NCBI RefSeq assembly: GCF_008801405.1
Contig: NZ_VZPV01000003.1
Span: 434,001-498,000, forward strand
Reading direction: 5' to 3'
Source of the DNA: Ralstonia insidiosa
GTDB lineage: Bacteria; Pseudomonadota; Gammaproteobacteria; Burkholderiales; Burkholderiaceae
DNA: 64,000 bases
Part shown: positions 36,711-45,335 of the stretch, one piece after another
Layout of the letters: the number at the start of each line of letters is the position of its first letter
Numbering within the stretch: position 1 is the first letter of the stretch
Notes under the pieces: model-generated
Told to the model about the DNA's origin: nothing
What the model saw: the letters and a program-made list of their open reading frames with translations, nothing else
Database searches by the model: none
Translations under genes and position numbers: made by a program

Positions 36711-37469
36711 ATGAAAGAATTCAACGACAAGGTAGTGCTCATCACGGGCGGGTCGACCGGCATCGGCCGCGCGGCTGCGACGGCTTTCGCCCGCGACGGC
36801 GCCAAGCTAGTGCTGGCCGATGTGAATGCCGAAGTGGGGGAAGCCTTTGCCGCCGAACTGCGCAAGGCCGGCAGCGATGCCCTGTTCGTGCGCACCGATG
36901 TGTCGCGCGCGGAAGACTGCGAGGCCATGGTGGCCCGCGCCCTGGAAACGTTCGGGCGGCTGGATGTGGCGTTCAACAACGCGGGCATTTCGGATGCACC
37001 GCAAACGGCCACGCCCGAGTATTCGCTCGATCTGTGGGAGAAGATCATCGGCATCAACCTGTCGGGCGTCTTCTACTGCATGCGCTACGAAATTCCGGCG
37101 CTGCTCAAGTCGGGCGGCGGCGCGATCATCAACACGTCGTCGGTGGCGGGGCAGATCGCATTCCCCGGCACGGCGGGCTACACGGCCAGCAAGCACGGTG
37201 TGGTGGGCCTGACCAAGGTGGTGGCCGCGGAATACGGCGCACGCGGCATCCGCTGCAACGCGCTGGCGCCGGGCATGATCGAAACGCCCATGACCAAAGC
37301 CGCGCTGGACTCCGACATGGCCCGCGCCGCGATGCTCCAGGGCATCCCGGCCAAGCGCTTCGGCAAGGCCGAGGAAATGGCCGACGTGGTCGTCTGGCTG
37401 GGCTCGTCGCGTGCCAGCTATGTCAACGGTGCCTATATCGCGGCCGACGGCGGTTACCTGATCCAGTAG
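36711..37469 (+). CDS. SDR closing the kshA operon
   Basis: A 252-residue classical SDR with TGGSTGIG near residue 12, NNAG near 88, NTSSVAG and GYTASK as YxxxK; the C-terminus ADGGYLIQ is typical of tetrameric SDRs. AAGAGGAAATCACG precedes the ATG. A strong terminator follows at 37518, so it ends the operon that starts at 33164. It may be a hydroxysteroid dehydrogenase; specificity is not readable. Confidence 0.87.
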   Translation: MKEFNDKVVLITGGSTGIGRAAATAFARDGAKLVLADVNAEVGEAFAAELRKAGSDALFVRTDVSRAEDCEAMVARALETFGRLDVAFNNAGISDAPQTATPEYSLDLWEKIIGINLSGVFYCMRYEIPALLKSGGGAIINTSSVAGQIAFPGTAGYTASKHGVVGLTKVVAAEYGARGIRCNALAPGMIETPMTKAALDSDMARAAMLQGIPAKRFGKAEEMADVVVWLGSSRASYVNGAYIAADGGYLIQ

Positions 37470-37517
37470 GTTCGCGCCCGTCGCGGCGCATTCATTCAAG
37501 TTGTGTCTTCAAGCATT

Positions 37518-37543
37518 GGCCCCGTGTATGCGGGGCCTTTTTT
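37518..37543 (+). terminator. Rho-independent terminator
   Basis: A stem GGCCCCG/CGGGGCC with a 6-nt loop followed by six T residues, downstream of the SDR stop at 37469. Confidence 0.9.
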
Positions 37544-37571
37544 CATGCCGCCGTCGGGCAACACCGCCTCG

Positions 37572-37589
37572 TAGTCTGTAAAGACGATT
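37572..37589 (+). promoter_or_regulatory. Cluster operator of the SDR pair
   Basis: TAGTC-TGTAAA-GACGATT. The core GTCT-N4-AGAC is a perfect dyad. It lies 69 bp upstream of the ATG at 37658, directly after the terminator, and so starts a new transcription unit. Confidence 0.75.
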
Positions 37590-37657
37590 CGTCGCGCACG
37601 CGCAGAACGTAGCGTAGCGAAAACGCTGGTTGGTGATGACCAGCAAACAGGAGACGG

Positions 37658-38419
37658 ATGAACATGACCCGGCTGAAAGGGAAAGTAGCATTGATTACCG
37701 GCGCCGGCCAAGGCGTGGGCCAAGGCATTGCCTATGCCCTGGCCGCCGAGGGCGCGCGCATTGCCGTGGTGGGGCGTACGGCAGGCAAGCTCGACGAGAC
37801 GTGTGCCGAGATTCGTCGCCGTGGCGGCGAAGCGCAGCCCTTCGTGGCTGACGTGATGGTGAAAGACGACATCGAGCGCTGCGTCGCGCAGGTGGCGGAG
37901 CACTTCGGCGGCATCAACGTGCTCGTCAACAACGCGCAGGTGGTGCCGCTCGGGCGCCTGCTCGATGTGACGGACGAGGCGTTCATGCAGGGCATCGACT
38001 CGGGGCCGCTTGCCACGATGCGTTTGATGCGCGCGTGCTATCCGCACCTGCGCGGCGATGGTGCGGTGGTGAACTGTGTCTCGTCCGCAGCCGTGCGTTG
38101 GGACGCCTCGGGCTATGGCCACTACGCGGCGGTCAAGGAGGCGATCCGTTCGCTCACGCGCGCTGCAGCGTGCGAGTGGGGTGTGGATGGCATCCGCGTC
38201 AACGCCATTGCACCGCACGCCATGTCGCCAGGCATGGCCGGGTGGGTTGCCGAGCGGCCGGATGAGGCGGCCGCCTTCTTCAAGACCATTCCGCTGCAGC
38301 GCGTGGGCGACTGCGAGAAAGACATCGGCCGCGCCGTCGCCATGATTGTCAGCGCCGACGCGGGCTACCTGACCGGCGCGACGATCCCGCTCGATGGCGG
38401 CCAGGCGTATTGGGGATAA
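37658..38419 (+). CDS. SDR (first of an SDR pair)
   Basis: A 253-residue SDR with TGAGQGVG near residue 14, NNAQ in place of NNAG, and HYAAVK as YxxxK. The serine position reads NCVSSAA. GGAGAC lies upstream of the ATG at 37658, which begins MNMTRLKGKVALI. It is followed by a second SDR after 72 bp. Both are under the operator at 37572. The substrate is unknown. Confidence 0.86.
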   Translation: MNMTRLKGKVALITGAGQGVGQGIAYALAAEGARIAVVGRTAGKLDETCAEIRRRGGEAQPFVADVMVKDDIERCVAQVAEHFGGINVLVNNAQVVPLGRLLDVTDEAFMQGIDSGPLATMRLMRACYPHLRGDGAVVNCVSSAAVRWDASGYGHYAAVKEAIRSLTRAAACEWGVDGIRVNAIAPHAMSPGMAGWVAERPDEAAAFFKTIPLQRVGDCEKDIGRAVAMIVSADAGYLTGATIPLDGGQAYWG

Positions 38420-38491
38420 GCGGGGCTAAGCGCCTGCCATGGCGTGACGCTTCACGAAACGAATCACGAAACCAAATCAGAGGATAGAAAC

Positions 38492-39268
38492 ATGAATCGA
38501 TTGCTCAACAAGGTCGCGATCGTGACCGGCGGCGCCCGCGGCATGGGCGCGCAGACGTGCCGGCTGTTCGTGCAGGAAGGTGCGCGCGTCGTCATCACGG
38601 ATGTGCTGGAAGCCGAAGGCGAAGCGCTGGCGCGTGAGCTTGGGGATGCCGCGCGCTTTCGCAAGCTGGATGTGAGTGATGAATCCCAATGGGCCAGCCT
38701 GGTGGCGGAAACCGTGGAGGACTTCGGCCGCGTCGACGTGCTGGTGAACAACGCTGCGGTGCTGGCGTTCGGCAGCATCACCGAACTGTCGAAAGCCGCG
38801 TTCGAGCGTGTGGTCGCCATCAACTTGGTCGGCACGTTCCTCGGTATCCGCGCGGTGGCGCCGTTCATGAAGCAGCAGGGGGCCGGCTCCATCGTCAACA
38901 TTTCGTCGGTGGACGGCTTGCGTGGCGTCAATGCGTTGGCCGCCTATGTGTCGAGCAAGTGGGGCGTGCGCGGGCTGACCAAGGCGGCGGCGCTGGAGCT
39001 GGGCCATCACGGTGTGCGGGTCAACTCGATTCACCCGGGTGGCGTGAATACGGTGATGTCCAACCCGACCGGCGCGCCGCTGGAGGAAGTCAACCAGGGC
39101 TACCGCCATGTGCCGGCGCAACGTGTCGGCGATCCTGACGAAGTCGCGCGTGCGACGCTGTTCCTCGCCAGCGACGAGGCCTCGTACTGTCACGGCAGCG
39201 AGCTGGCTGTGGATGGCGGCATGGCTGCAGGCAGCTACTACCCGGGCTTGCCCGGTTCGCCAATCTGA
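38492..39268 (+). CDS. SDR, 3alpha/20beta-hydroxysteroid dehydrogenase-like
   Basis: A 258-residue SDR with TGGARGMG near residue 13, NNAA, NISSVDG and AYVSSK as YxxxK. The run MNRLLNKVAIVTGGARGMGAQ and the tail ELAVDGGMAAG are of the kind seen in FabG3/20-beta-hydroxysteroid dehydrogenases. AGAGGATAGAAAC precedes the ATG. It ends the plus-strand gene block; a gene remnant and a convergent BVMO gene follow. Confidence 0.86.
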   Translation: MNRLLNKVAIVTGGARGMGAQTCRLFVQEGARVVITDVLEAEGEALARELGDAARFRKLDVSDESQWASLVAETVEDFGRVDVLVNNAAVLAFGSITELSKAAFERVVAINLVGTFLGIRAVAPFMKQQGAGSIVNISSVDGLRGVNALAAYVSSKWGVRGLTKAAALELGHHGVRVNSIHPGGVNTVMSNPTGAPLEEVNQGYRHVPAQRVGDPDEVARATLFLASDEASYCHGSELAVDGGMAAGSYYPGLPGSPI

Positions 39269-39305
39269 ACGATCGGCAACGGCAGCGGAAGCTGCCTTCT
39301 GCACT

Positions 39306-39533
39306 GTGACGGGAGCAGCGGCCCAAGCAAACCCGGCCTCTCCGGGCGCCTGGTACGACCGCAACGGGCAGGAGAACGGTGACAAATGCGCCTGGACGTT
39401 CGGCGCGCCGCTGGTGATGTTCCGCAACGGCGTGCAGTGGAAGATCCAGGGCGAATGGTCGAATGCGGCGTACACCGCGGGCACCGGCTATCCGAGCGCG
39501 TCCGGACAGAGAGGGTGCCTGTCGGGTCTCTGA
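39306..39533 (+). pseudogene. C-terminal remnant of a secreted protein
   Basis: About 75 codons, without a start of their own, encode WYDRNGQENGDKCAWTF, then NGVQWKIQGEWSNAAY and GTGYPSASGQRGC before the stop. The composition (Trp, Tyr, Asn, Gly, paired Cys) is unlike its neighbours and recalls C-termini of secreted Ralstonia/Burkholderia proteins; I cannot name the family with certainty. It directly follows the SDR stop with no ribosome-binding site. I read it as the stump of a gene lost when the cluster was inserted or trimmed. The rest of 39269-39633 is non-coding. Confidence 0.5.
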
Positions 39534-39552
39534 TCTGCGACGCGCAGAACAG

Positions 39553-39581
39553 CGCCGGCCTGACGCCAAGTCTGGCCGGCG
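39553..39581. terminator. Possible terminator hairpin
   Basis: An 8-bp stem CGCCGGCC/GGCCGGCG with a 13-nt loop and no T-run, between the gene remnant and the convergent BVMO gene. Confidence 0.4.
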
Positions 39582-39633
39582 TTGTCATGTTCTCGCAGGC
39601 GGGCAGCTGATCTGCAGCTGCCGTGCCTCGACA

Positions 39634-41133
39634 TCAACCAGCCACTGCCTGTTCGGCACCACTGACAATCTGCTCGAACGCGGAAAGATCCGGCGCAGCC
39701 ATCACATCCCGAAAGCGCGCGTAGTTCCACGGCCAGCTGGCCGGCACGCCTTCGCCGTCGAGGTACCAGCTGTTGCAACCCGATGCGAAGATGGTGTTTT
39801 TGGCCGCTGCCAGGCGTGAGGCCTCGTAGGCATCGAGCGCTTCCTGCGTGGCGGCAATTTCCGAGCACTCACTGCTGCGCAGCAGATCCAGCAATTGCGC
39901 GATGTAGCCCCATTGCTTCTCGGCCACGTCGATCAGCGAGAAGTTGCCGACCGGGCTCGTCGGGCCGTTGAGCATGAAGAAGTTCGGGAACTCGGGCACG
40001 GAGATGGCCAGGTAGGCGTGCGGCCGCTTGGCCCACACGTCGTCCAGGCGGCGGCCGTCGCGGCCGACGATCTGCGTCGGGCGCATGAAGCGGTCCGCGT
40101 GGAAGCCGGTGGCCGTGACCAGCACATCGAGCTCGTGCAGCGTGCCGTCGCGCGTGAGGACGCCGTTGGCGGTGACGGTTTCGATGTCGTCGGTCACCAG
40201 CTCTGCGTTCGGGTGCTGAATCGCCTGGTAGTAGTCGGGCGAGAAGATCAGGCGCTTGCAGGCGGCGCGGTAGTTGGGGCGTAGCTTTTCGCGCAGCACG
40301 GGGTCTGGCACGCTGCGTTCGAGGTTGTCCAGCACGATCGCTTCGATCATGGCGATCTCAGGCGAGGATGCGTCCGCCACGGCCGTGGTGAAGCGCTCCA
40401 CGTTTGCCACGTAGGTCTCGTCGTTCTGCATGCGCTTGAGCAGCGCCGGATCGTCGCGGAACGCTTGCTTCTGCTCTTCGGTGAACGTGGGGTTCTCCAC
40501 CGGCATAATCCATTGCGCGGTGCGCTGGAAATGCTTGAGCTTGCCGGCACGGCCAGCCAGTGCCGACACCAGCTGCACGCCGGTCGAACCGTTGCCGATG
40601 ATGCCGATGCGCTTGCCGTCCAGCGGCACGGCGTGGTCCCACCGTGCGCTGTGCAGCAGGTCGCCGGTGAAGTCTTTCAGGCCAGGAATGTTGGGCGTGC
40701 GGGGGTGGTGCAGCACGCCGGTGGCCGCGATCACCACGTCGGCTGTGTCGCGCAGGCCACTGGCCGTTTCAAGATGCCAGCGCCCGCCCTTGAACTCGCA
40801 GCGCTTAACTTCCTGATTGAAGCGGATCAGTTCGTCGATCTTGTACTTGCGGGTCGTCTGTTCGAAATAGCCTTGCACCTCTGCGCCCGGGGGCAGCTGG
40901 CGAGTCCATTCGGCATTCGGCTCGAACGAGTACGTATACGCGTGCGAGGGCACGTCGCAGGTCAGGCCTGGATACGTGTTCTCGCGCCACGTGCCACCCA
41001 CGCGGGAGGCCTTTTCGTAGATGGTCACGTTCTTGTAGCCGGCTTCGAGCAGCTTGATGCCGCTCAAGATGCCCGACATGCCTGCGCCGAGTACGACGAC
41101 CCGCAGGTCTTGATTGAGGTTGGGTTGCGTCAT
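39634..41133 (-). CDS. Baeyer-Villiger/flavin-containing monooxygenase
   Basis: A 499-residue class B flavoprotein monooxygenase. The FAD motif VVLGAGMSG lies near residue 12. The Baeyer-Villiger fingerprint FxGxxxHxxxW is met by FTGDLLHSARWD near residue 155, and the NADPH fold follows with GIIGNGSTGVQL. ATG at 41133 is preferred over the one at 41145, which abuts the AAGG site. It would insert oxygen next to a ketone to give an ester or lactone. No such step belongs to the 9,10-seco pathway, so its steroid substrate, if any, is open. No cluster operator is seen upstream. Confidence 0.87.
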   Translation of the reverse strand: MTQPNLNQDLRVVVLGAGMSGILSGIKLLEAGYKNVTIYEKASRVGGTWRENTYPGLTCDVPSHAYTYSFEPNAEWTRQLPPGAEVQGYFEQTTRKYKIDELIRFNQEVKRCEFKGGRWHLETASGLRDTADVVIAATGVLHHPRTPNIPGLKDFTGDLLHSARWDHAVPLDGKRIGIIGNGSTGVQLVSALAGRAGKLKHFQRTAQWIMPVENPTFTEEQKQAFRDDPALLKRMQNDETYVANVERFTTAVADASSPEIAMIEAIVLDNLERSVPDPVLREKLRPNYRAACKRLIFSPDYYQAIQHPNAELVTDDIETVTANGVLTRDGTLHELDVLVTATGFHADRFMRPTQIVGRDGRRLDDVWAKRPHAYLAISVPEFPNFFMLNGPTSPVGNFSLIDVAEKQWGYIAQLLDLLRSSECSEIAATQEALDAYEASRLAAAKNTIFASGCNSWYLDGEGVPASWPWNYARFRDVMAAPDLSAFEQIVSGAEQAVAG

Positions 41134-41398
41134 GATGGGTTGCATCCTTGTGGAGAGGGGCTCGGATCGCGATGGGGTCGAAGAGAGCCGGAGCTCGACG
41201 GTGCCAAATATGGCCGTCGGTGCAGTTGTGATGTCCGGAGCAGGCTACAAGGGGGTCATCCGTCATCGGAGGTGGCCCCAGCATGCCAGCGCGCGGCGGG
41301 GCCAACATCGCACGAATGCACTATGCGGATGTTCGGCACGCGTACAACGCTGGCTTTAACGATGCCTTCCACATGCATGTCATCGCAAGTGAGTGTCA

Positions 41399-41416
41399 TC
41401 CCCGCGAAGGCGGGGA
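41399..41416. repeat. REP-like intergenic palindrome
   Basis: TCCCCGC-GAAG-GCGGGGA, a 7-bp perfect stem with a 4-nt loop, within a GTCATCCCCGCGAAGGCGGG context typical of dispersed intergenic palindromes in Burkholderiaceae and other proteobacteria. It lies in the 366-bp gap between the BVMO start and the end of the MFS gene; the rest of that gap shows no gene. Confidence 0.6.
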
Positions 41417-41499
41417 CCCAATTGCGTCAACAGCGCTGGATTTTTTTCCTGCGCTGGACCGGCGGCAGTGTGCCGGCGGTGTCATGAAATGGAAGCGGC

Positions 41500-43074
41500 T
41501 CAATGGCCCGAAGACACTGCGCCGCCTGGCGCCGGACGCTTGAGCAGACACGCCAGCGGAATGCACAGCAGCAGCGCGACCGCCAGCAGATGGAATGCTT
41601 CGGAATACGTCATGACCATCGCCTCGCGCTGGATCTGCGCGGCCAACTGGCCCAGCGCCTGGAGCTGGGCATGGACAGCATCGCCGTGTTGCTCCACCAG
41701 GCCTTGTGCCGTGGCGGCCAGGTAGGCCTGACCGGTGGGTGAATTCCAGCTCAACGATTCACGAATCACGGCGTCGTGAAAGGCGTAGCGCCGGTCGATC
41801 AGCACCCCGAGCAGCGCCAGCCCGACCGAGCCGCCCAGATTGCGCGCCATGTTGTACAGCCCAACGGCATCACCGGCGTCTTCCTTGGCCGCGGCGCCCA
41901 GCGAGGCCTGGTTGAGCGGCATCATCGCCATCATCTGGCCGACGCCGCGCAGCAATTGGGAATCGATGAAATCCCCGCCGACCGACTGCGCCGTCAGCGC
42001 GACATCGAGCAGGCAACTGGCGCCAAAGCAGAGCAGCCCCGCAATCACCATGACACGCATGTCGATGCGGCCGAGCAGTTGCGGCAGGATCGGCGCCATC
42101 AGGAAGGCCGGAACGCCGTAGACGAGCATGATCGACCCCGACTGCTGGGCGTTGTACCCCGCAATGCCGGCAAGGAATTGCGGCAGCAGGTACGACATGC
42201 AGTACATGCCCGCGCCGATCGTGAAGACGATCACGATCACGCTGGCGTAGCGCGCGTTGCCCAGCAGGCGCAGCTTGACGATGGGCTTGCTGGCACGGAA
42301 CTGGCCGGCCACCAGCAGGCCGATGCCCACGACGGCAATCACCCCGAGCCAGACGATCATCGGCGATTCGAACCACTGTTCGCGCTGGCCTTCTTCCAGC
42401 AGCACGGTCAGCGAGCTGAGCCCGATCGAGAGGCCGCTGATACCGAGCCAATCGGCACGGAAGAAGCCAGACCAATCCGTGCGCTCGTTCGGCAGGCCCA
42501 CGCGCAACAGCACCATCAGCGCGATCGACACCGGCAAGTTGAGGAAGAAGCACCAGCTCCAGTCGAGGTTCTCCGTCAGCCAGCCGCCGACCGTTGGGCC
42601 CAGCATGGGCCCCAGCAGGACCGTGAGCCCGAAGATGGTCATGCCGATCGGCATCTGCCGCCGCGGCATGCGCGTGGCGACGATGGTCTGTGCGGTGGGG
42701 ATCATGGCGCCGCCGGCGAAGCCCTGGCCGATGCGGCCGATGACCATCTGCGCGAGGCTGTGCGAGACGCCGCAGAGGATCGAGAACGCGATGAACAGCA
42801 CGGCATTGCCGAGCAGAAACCGGCGCAGGCCGAAGACCCGCGTCAACCAGGCGGCGAGCGGAATCATGACGATTTCCGACATCAGGTAGCCGGTCGAGAT
42901 CCAGGTGCCCTCGGTGCCAGTGGCCCCGATCTTGCCCTGGATCTGTGGCAGTGCCGAATTGGTGATCGAGATGTCGAGGCTCGCCATCAGCGCGCCAAGG
43001 GCGCCAGCTGCTACGGCAATCCAGTCGACCGCGCGAGCGCGCGGCTCCAACCCCTGCGGGTCAGACTTACCCAC
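41500..43074 (-). CDS. EmrB/QacA-family (DHA2) MFS efflux transporter
   Basis: A 524-residue inner-membrane protein with 14 predicted segments of the DHA2 drug:H+ antiporter type. Marks are SLDISITNSALPQIQGKIGA in segment 1, WISTGYLMSEIVMIPLAAWL, and the motif C-like GPMLGPTVGGWLTENLDWSW. I choose GTG at 43074 because it overlaps the stop of the upstream membrane-fusion gene (GTGGGTAA), a coupling common in emrAB pairs. It probably exports a toxic steroid or intermediate together with the HlyD-like protein; the substrate is unknown. Confidence 0.85.
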   Translation of the reverse strand: MGKSDPQGLEPRARAVDWIAVAAGALGALMASLDISITNSALPQIQGKIGATGTEGTWISTGYLMSEIVMIPLAAWLTRVFGLRRFLLGNAVLFIAFSILCGVSHSLAQMVIGRIGQGFAGGAMIPTAQTIVATRMPRRQMPIGMTIFGLTVLLGPMLGPTVGGWLTENLDWSWCFFLNLPVSIALMVLLRVGLPNERTDWSGFFRADWLGISGLSIGLSSLTVLLEEGQREQWFESPMIVWLGVIAVVGIGLLVAGQFRASKPIVKLRLLGNARYASVIVIVFTIGAGMYCMSYLLPQFLAGIAGYNAQQSGSIMLVYGVPAFLMAPILPQLLGRIDMRVMVIAGLLCFGASCLLDVALTAQSVGGDFIDSQLLRGVGQMMAMMPLNQASLGAAAKEDAGDAVGLYNMARNLGGSVGLALLGVLIDRRYAFHDAVIRESLSWNSPTGQAYLAATAQGLVEQHGDAVHAQLQALGQLAAQIQREAMVMTYSEAFHLLAVALLLCIPLACLLKRPAPGGAVSSGH

Positions 43075-44203
43075 GCGAGGCTTCCTGGTCGATGCGCTCC
43101 CGCGCCGCCTGCGCGCCGCGCGTATCGACATGCACCGTGACCGACAGGCCGGGAACGAGCACGCTGCGCGCCTCCTTGCCGGCCTCCACGCGGATGCGCA
43201 CCGGCACACGCTGAACGATCTTGGTGAAGTTGCCCGTGGCGTTCTGTGGCGGCAGCAGCGCGAACTGTGCGCCGGTGCCGGGCGACAGGCTCTGCACGGT
43301 GCCGTGCAGTTCCGTACCGCCGAGTGTGTCGACCAGAATACGTGCCGGCTGGCCGGGGCGCATCATGCCGATCTGCGTTTCCTTGAAATTGGCTTCGAGA
43401 TAAAGGTCCTGCACCGGCACGAGCGTCAGCAGGCGCGAGCCGGGCTGCACGTACTGGCCGACGCGCACGGCGCGGTCGCCCACGCGGCCGGCGCTGGCGC
43501 TGCGGATGACGGTGTCGTGGATGTCGAACTGGGCTTGGCGCGCACTGGCTTGCGCCACTGCAAGCTGCGCCTTGGCCTGCTCAATCTGGGCCTGCGTGGC
43601 GACCACCTGGCGCTGCGTAGCCAGCAGGGCCGCGCGGTTGGATTCCACGTCGGCCGCGGCCTGCTTGCGACCGGAGCGCAGCTCGGCCATGCGTTCGCCG
43701 CTTTCTGCGCCAATGGCCACCAGCGGGGCATGGCGCTGCGTTTGTTCAACCACAAAGGCTTCGTGGGCGCGGGCGCCGTCGAGTGTTGCGCGGGCCCGAT
43801 CCACCTCGGCCTGACGCTGCAGCAGCTCGGCCTCGCCACGGGTGATGTCGGCGCGGCGTGCGGCGATGGTTGCAGTGGCCTGCTCGAGGGCGGCCCGGTA
43901 TTGGCGGTCATCCAGCCGCACCAGCGGCTGCCCGGCCATCACGGTCTGGTTGTCTGTGACGAGCACTTCGGCCACGTAGCCCGTGACCTTCGGCGCGATG
44001 ATCACGTTGTCGGCGCGCAGGTAGGCATCGTCGGTGGTTTCAATGAAGCGCCCGACCATCCACCAGCGCAAGGCCCAGACGCAGGCCAGCACCAGCAGGC
44101 CGCTACCCAGCAGCACAAGCAGGAGAACCCGCCGGCGGGGGAGTTGCCCGCCTGCGGCGATGTCGGGTCCGATGGCCTCGCCGGCCGGTGCGGTCATGGA
44201 CAT
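43067..44203 (-). CDS. EmrA/HlyD-family membrane fusion protein
   Basis: A 378-residue periplasmic adaptor: an N-terminal membrane anchor near residues 25-47 (RRRVLLLVLLGSGLLVLACV), a biotinyl-lipoyl-like barrel start TDDAYLRADNVIIAPKVTGY, a long Ala/Gln-rich coiled-coil hairpin (about 95-215) and the barrel SAGRVGDRAVRVGQYVQPGS. The ATG at 44203 is preferred to an upstream TTG. It pairs with the overlapping EmrB-type gene and follows hsaF in the same direction. A TolC-type partner is not in the window. Confidence 0.85.
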   Translation of the reverse strand: MSMTAPAGEAIGPDIAAGGQLPRRRVLLLVLLGSGLLVLACVWALRWWMVGRFIETTDDAYLRADNVIIAPKVTGYVAEVLVTDNQTVMAGQPLVRLDDRQYRAALEQATATIAARRADITRGEAELLQRQAEVDRARATLDGARAHEAFVVEQTQRHAPLVAIGAESGERMAELRSGRKQAAADVESNRAALLATQRQVVATQAQIEQAKAQLAVAQASARQAQFDIHDTVIRSASAGRVGDRAVRVGQYVQPGSRLLTLVPVQDLYLEANFKETQIGMMRPGQPARILVDTLGGTELHGTVQSLSPGTGAQFALLPPQNATGNFTKIVQRVPVRIRVEAGKEARSVLVPGLSVTVHVDTRGAQAARERIDQEASRG

Positions 44204-44289
44204 GGAGGATCCCAATCGGAGGACGGTGGCAGGTCGGGCGCCCCGCCATGCGGTTGGCGCCGTCCCCGCCGGGTCAAAGCATCAAGCCA

Positions 44290-45312
44290 TCAGGCCATCA
44301 AGCCACGTTCGCGCGCCAGGGTCATGGCGGTGTCTTCGATCATGTCTTCCTGACCACCCACCAAGCGTTGGCGGCCCAGTTCGACCAGAATCTCGCGCGC
44401 CGGAATCTTGTACTTGGCTTCGGCGCGCTTGGCGAACAGCAGGAACGAGGAGTACACGCCCGCATAGCCCAGCGTCAGCGCATCGCGGTCGATGCGGATC
44501 GGGTGGTCCATGATCGGCACGACCAGGTCTTCCGCCACATCGGCGATGCGGAACACGTCGACGCCGGTCTCGATGCCCATGCGTGCACACACGGCCACGA
44601 AGACTTCCATCGGCGTGTTGCCGGCGCCGGCGCCGAGGCCCGCTGCGGCCGCGTCGATGCGGTTGGCGCCGCAGGCCACGGCGGCCAGCGAGTTGGCGAC
44701 GCCCATGGCCATGTTGTGGTGGCCGTGGAAGCCGAGTTCCGTTTCAGGGCGCAGCGCCTGGCGCACGGCGGTCAGCTTCTCGGTCACGTCGTGCGGCAGC
44801 ATGTGGCCGGCCGAATCGGTGATGTACAGGCAGTTGGCGCCATACGATTCCATCAGCAGCGCCTGCTTGACGAGCTGCTCGGCCGGCGCCATGTGCGCCA
44901 TCATCAGGAAGCCCACCGTATCCATGCCCAGCTTGCGCGCCATGCCGATGTGCTGTTCGGACACATCGGCCTCCGTGCAGTGCGTGGCCACGCGGATGGT
45001 GTGCACGCCCAGGTCATGCGCCATGTGCAGGTGCTCGACGGTACCGATGCCCGGCAGCAGCAGTGCCGACACCTTGGCCTGCTTCAGTTCGCCGAGCACG
45101 GCGCGCAGGTAGTCCTCATCGCTGTGCGCGGGGAATCCGTAGTTGACCGAAGCGCCGCCCAGGCCGTCGCCGTGCGTGACTTCAATCAGCGGCACGCCAG
45201 CGGCGTCCAGCCCGCGCGCAATGCTCTTCATCTGCTCCAGAGAGATCTGGTGGCGCTTCGGGTGCATGCCGTCGCGCAGCGTCATGTCATGCAGGGTAAT
45301 GCGTTGTGTCAT
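44290..45312 (-). CDS. hsaF: 4-Hydroxy-2-oxovalerate-type aldolase HsaF
   Basis: A 340-residue pyruvate aldolase of the DmpG/BphI/HsaF family: LHDMTLRDGMHPKRHQIS near residue 7 (active-site Arg-Asp), HGDGLGG near 47 and GFHGHHNMAMGVANS near 193 with metal-binding histidines. It cleaves the hydroxy-oxo acid to pyruvate and an aldehyde that is channelled to HsaG. It lies 23 bp from hsaG. The order hsaE-hsaG-hsaF is the same as in other meta-cleavage operons. Confidence 0.92.
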   Translation of the reverse strand: MTQRITLHDMTLRDGMHPKRHQISLEQMKSIARGLDAAGVPLIEVTHGDGLGGASVNYGFPAHSDEDYLRAVLGELKQAKVSALLLPGIGTVEHLHMAHDLGVHTIRVATHCTEADVSEQHIGMARKLGMDTVGFLMMAHMAPAEQLVKQALLMESYGANCLYITDSAGHMLPHDVTEKLTAVRQALRPETELGFHGHHNMAMGVANSLAAVACGANRIDAAAAGLGAGAGNTPMEVFVAVCARMGIETGVDVFRIADVAEDLVVPIMDHPIRIDRDALTLGYAGVYSSFLLFAKRAEAKYKIPAREILVELGRQRLVGGQEDMIEDTAMTLARERGLMA

Positions 45313-45335
45313 GTCGATTGTCCTCGGGCTCAGGC

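Noticed and set aside
41393..41422. GTCATCCCCGCG palindrome as part of a CRISPR or transposon end
   Set aside because: Single copy in the window, with no spacers, no transposase and no target duplication; fits a REP-like element.
41776..43140. 454-codon plus-strand open frame opposite the MFS gene
   Set aside because: Arg/His/Asp-rich shadow of a membrane protein gene.
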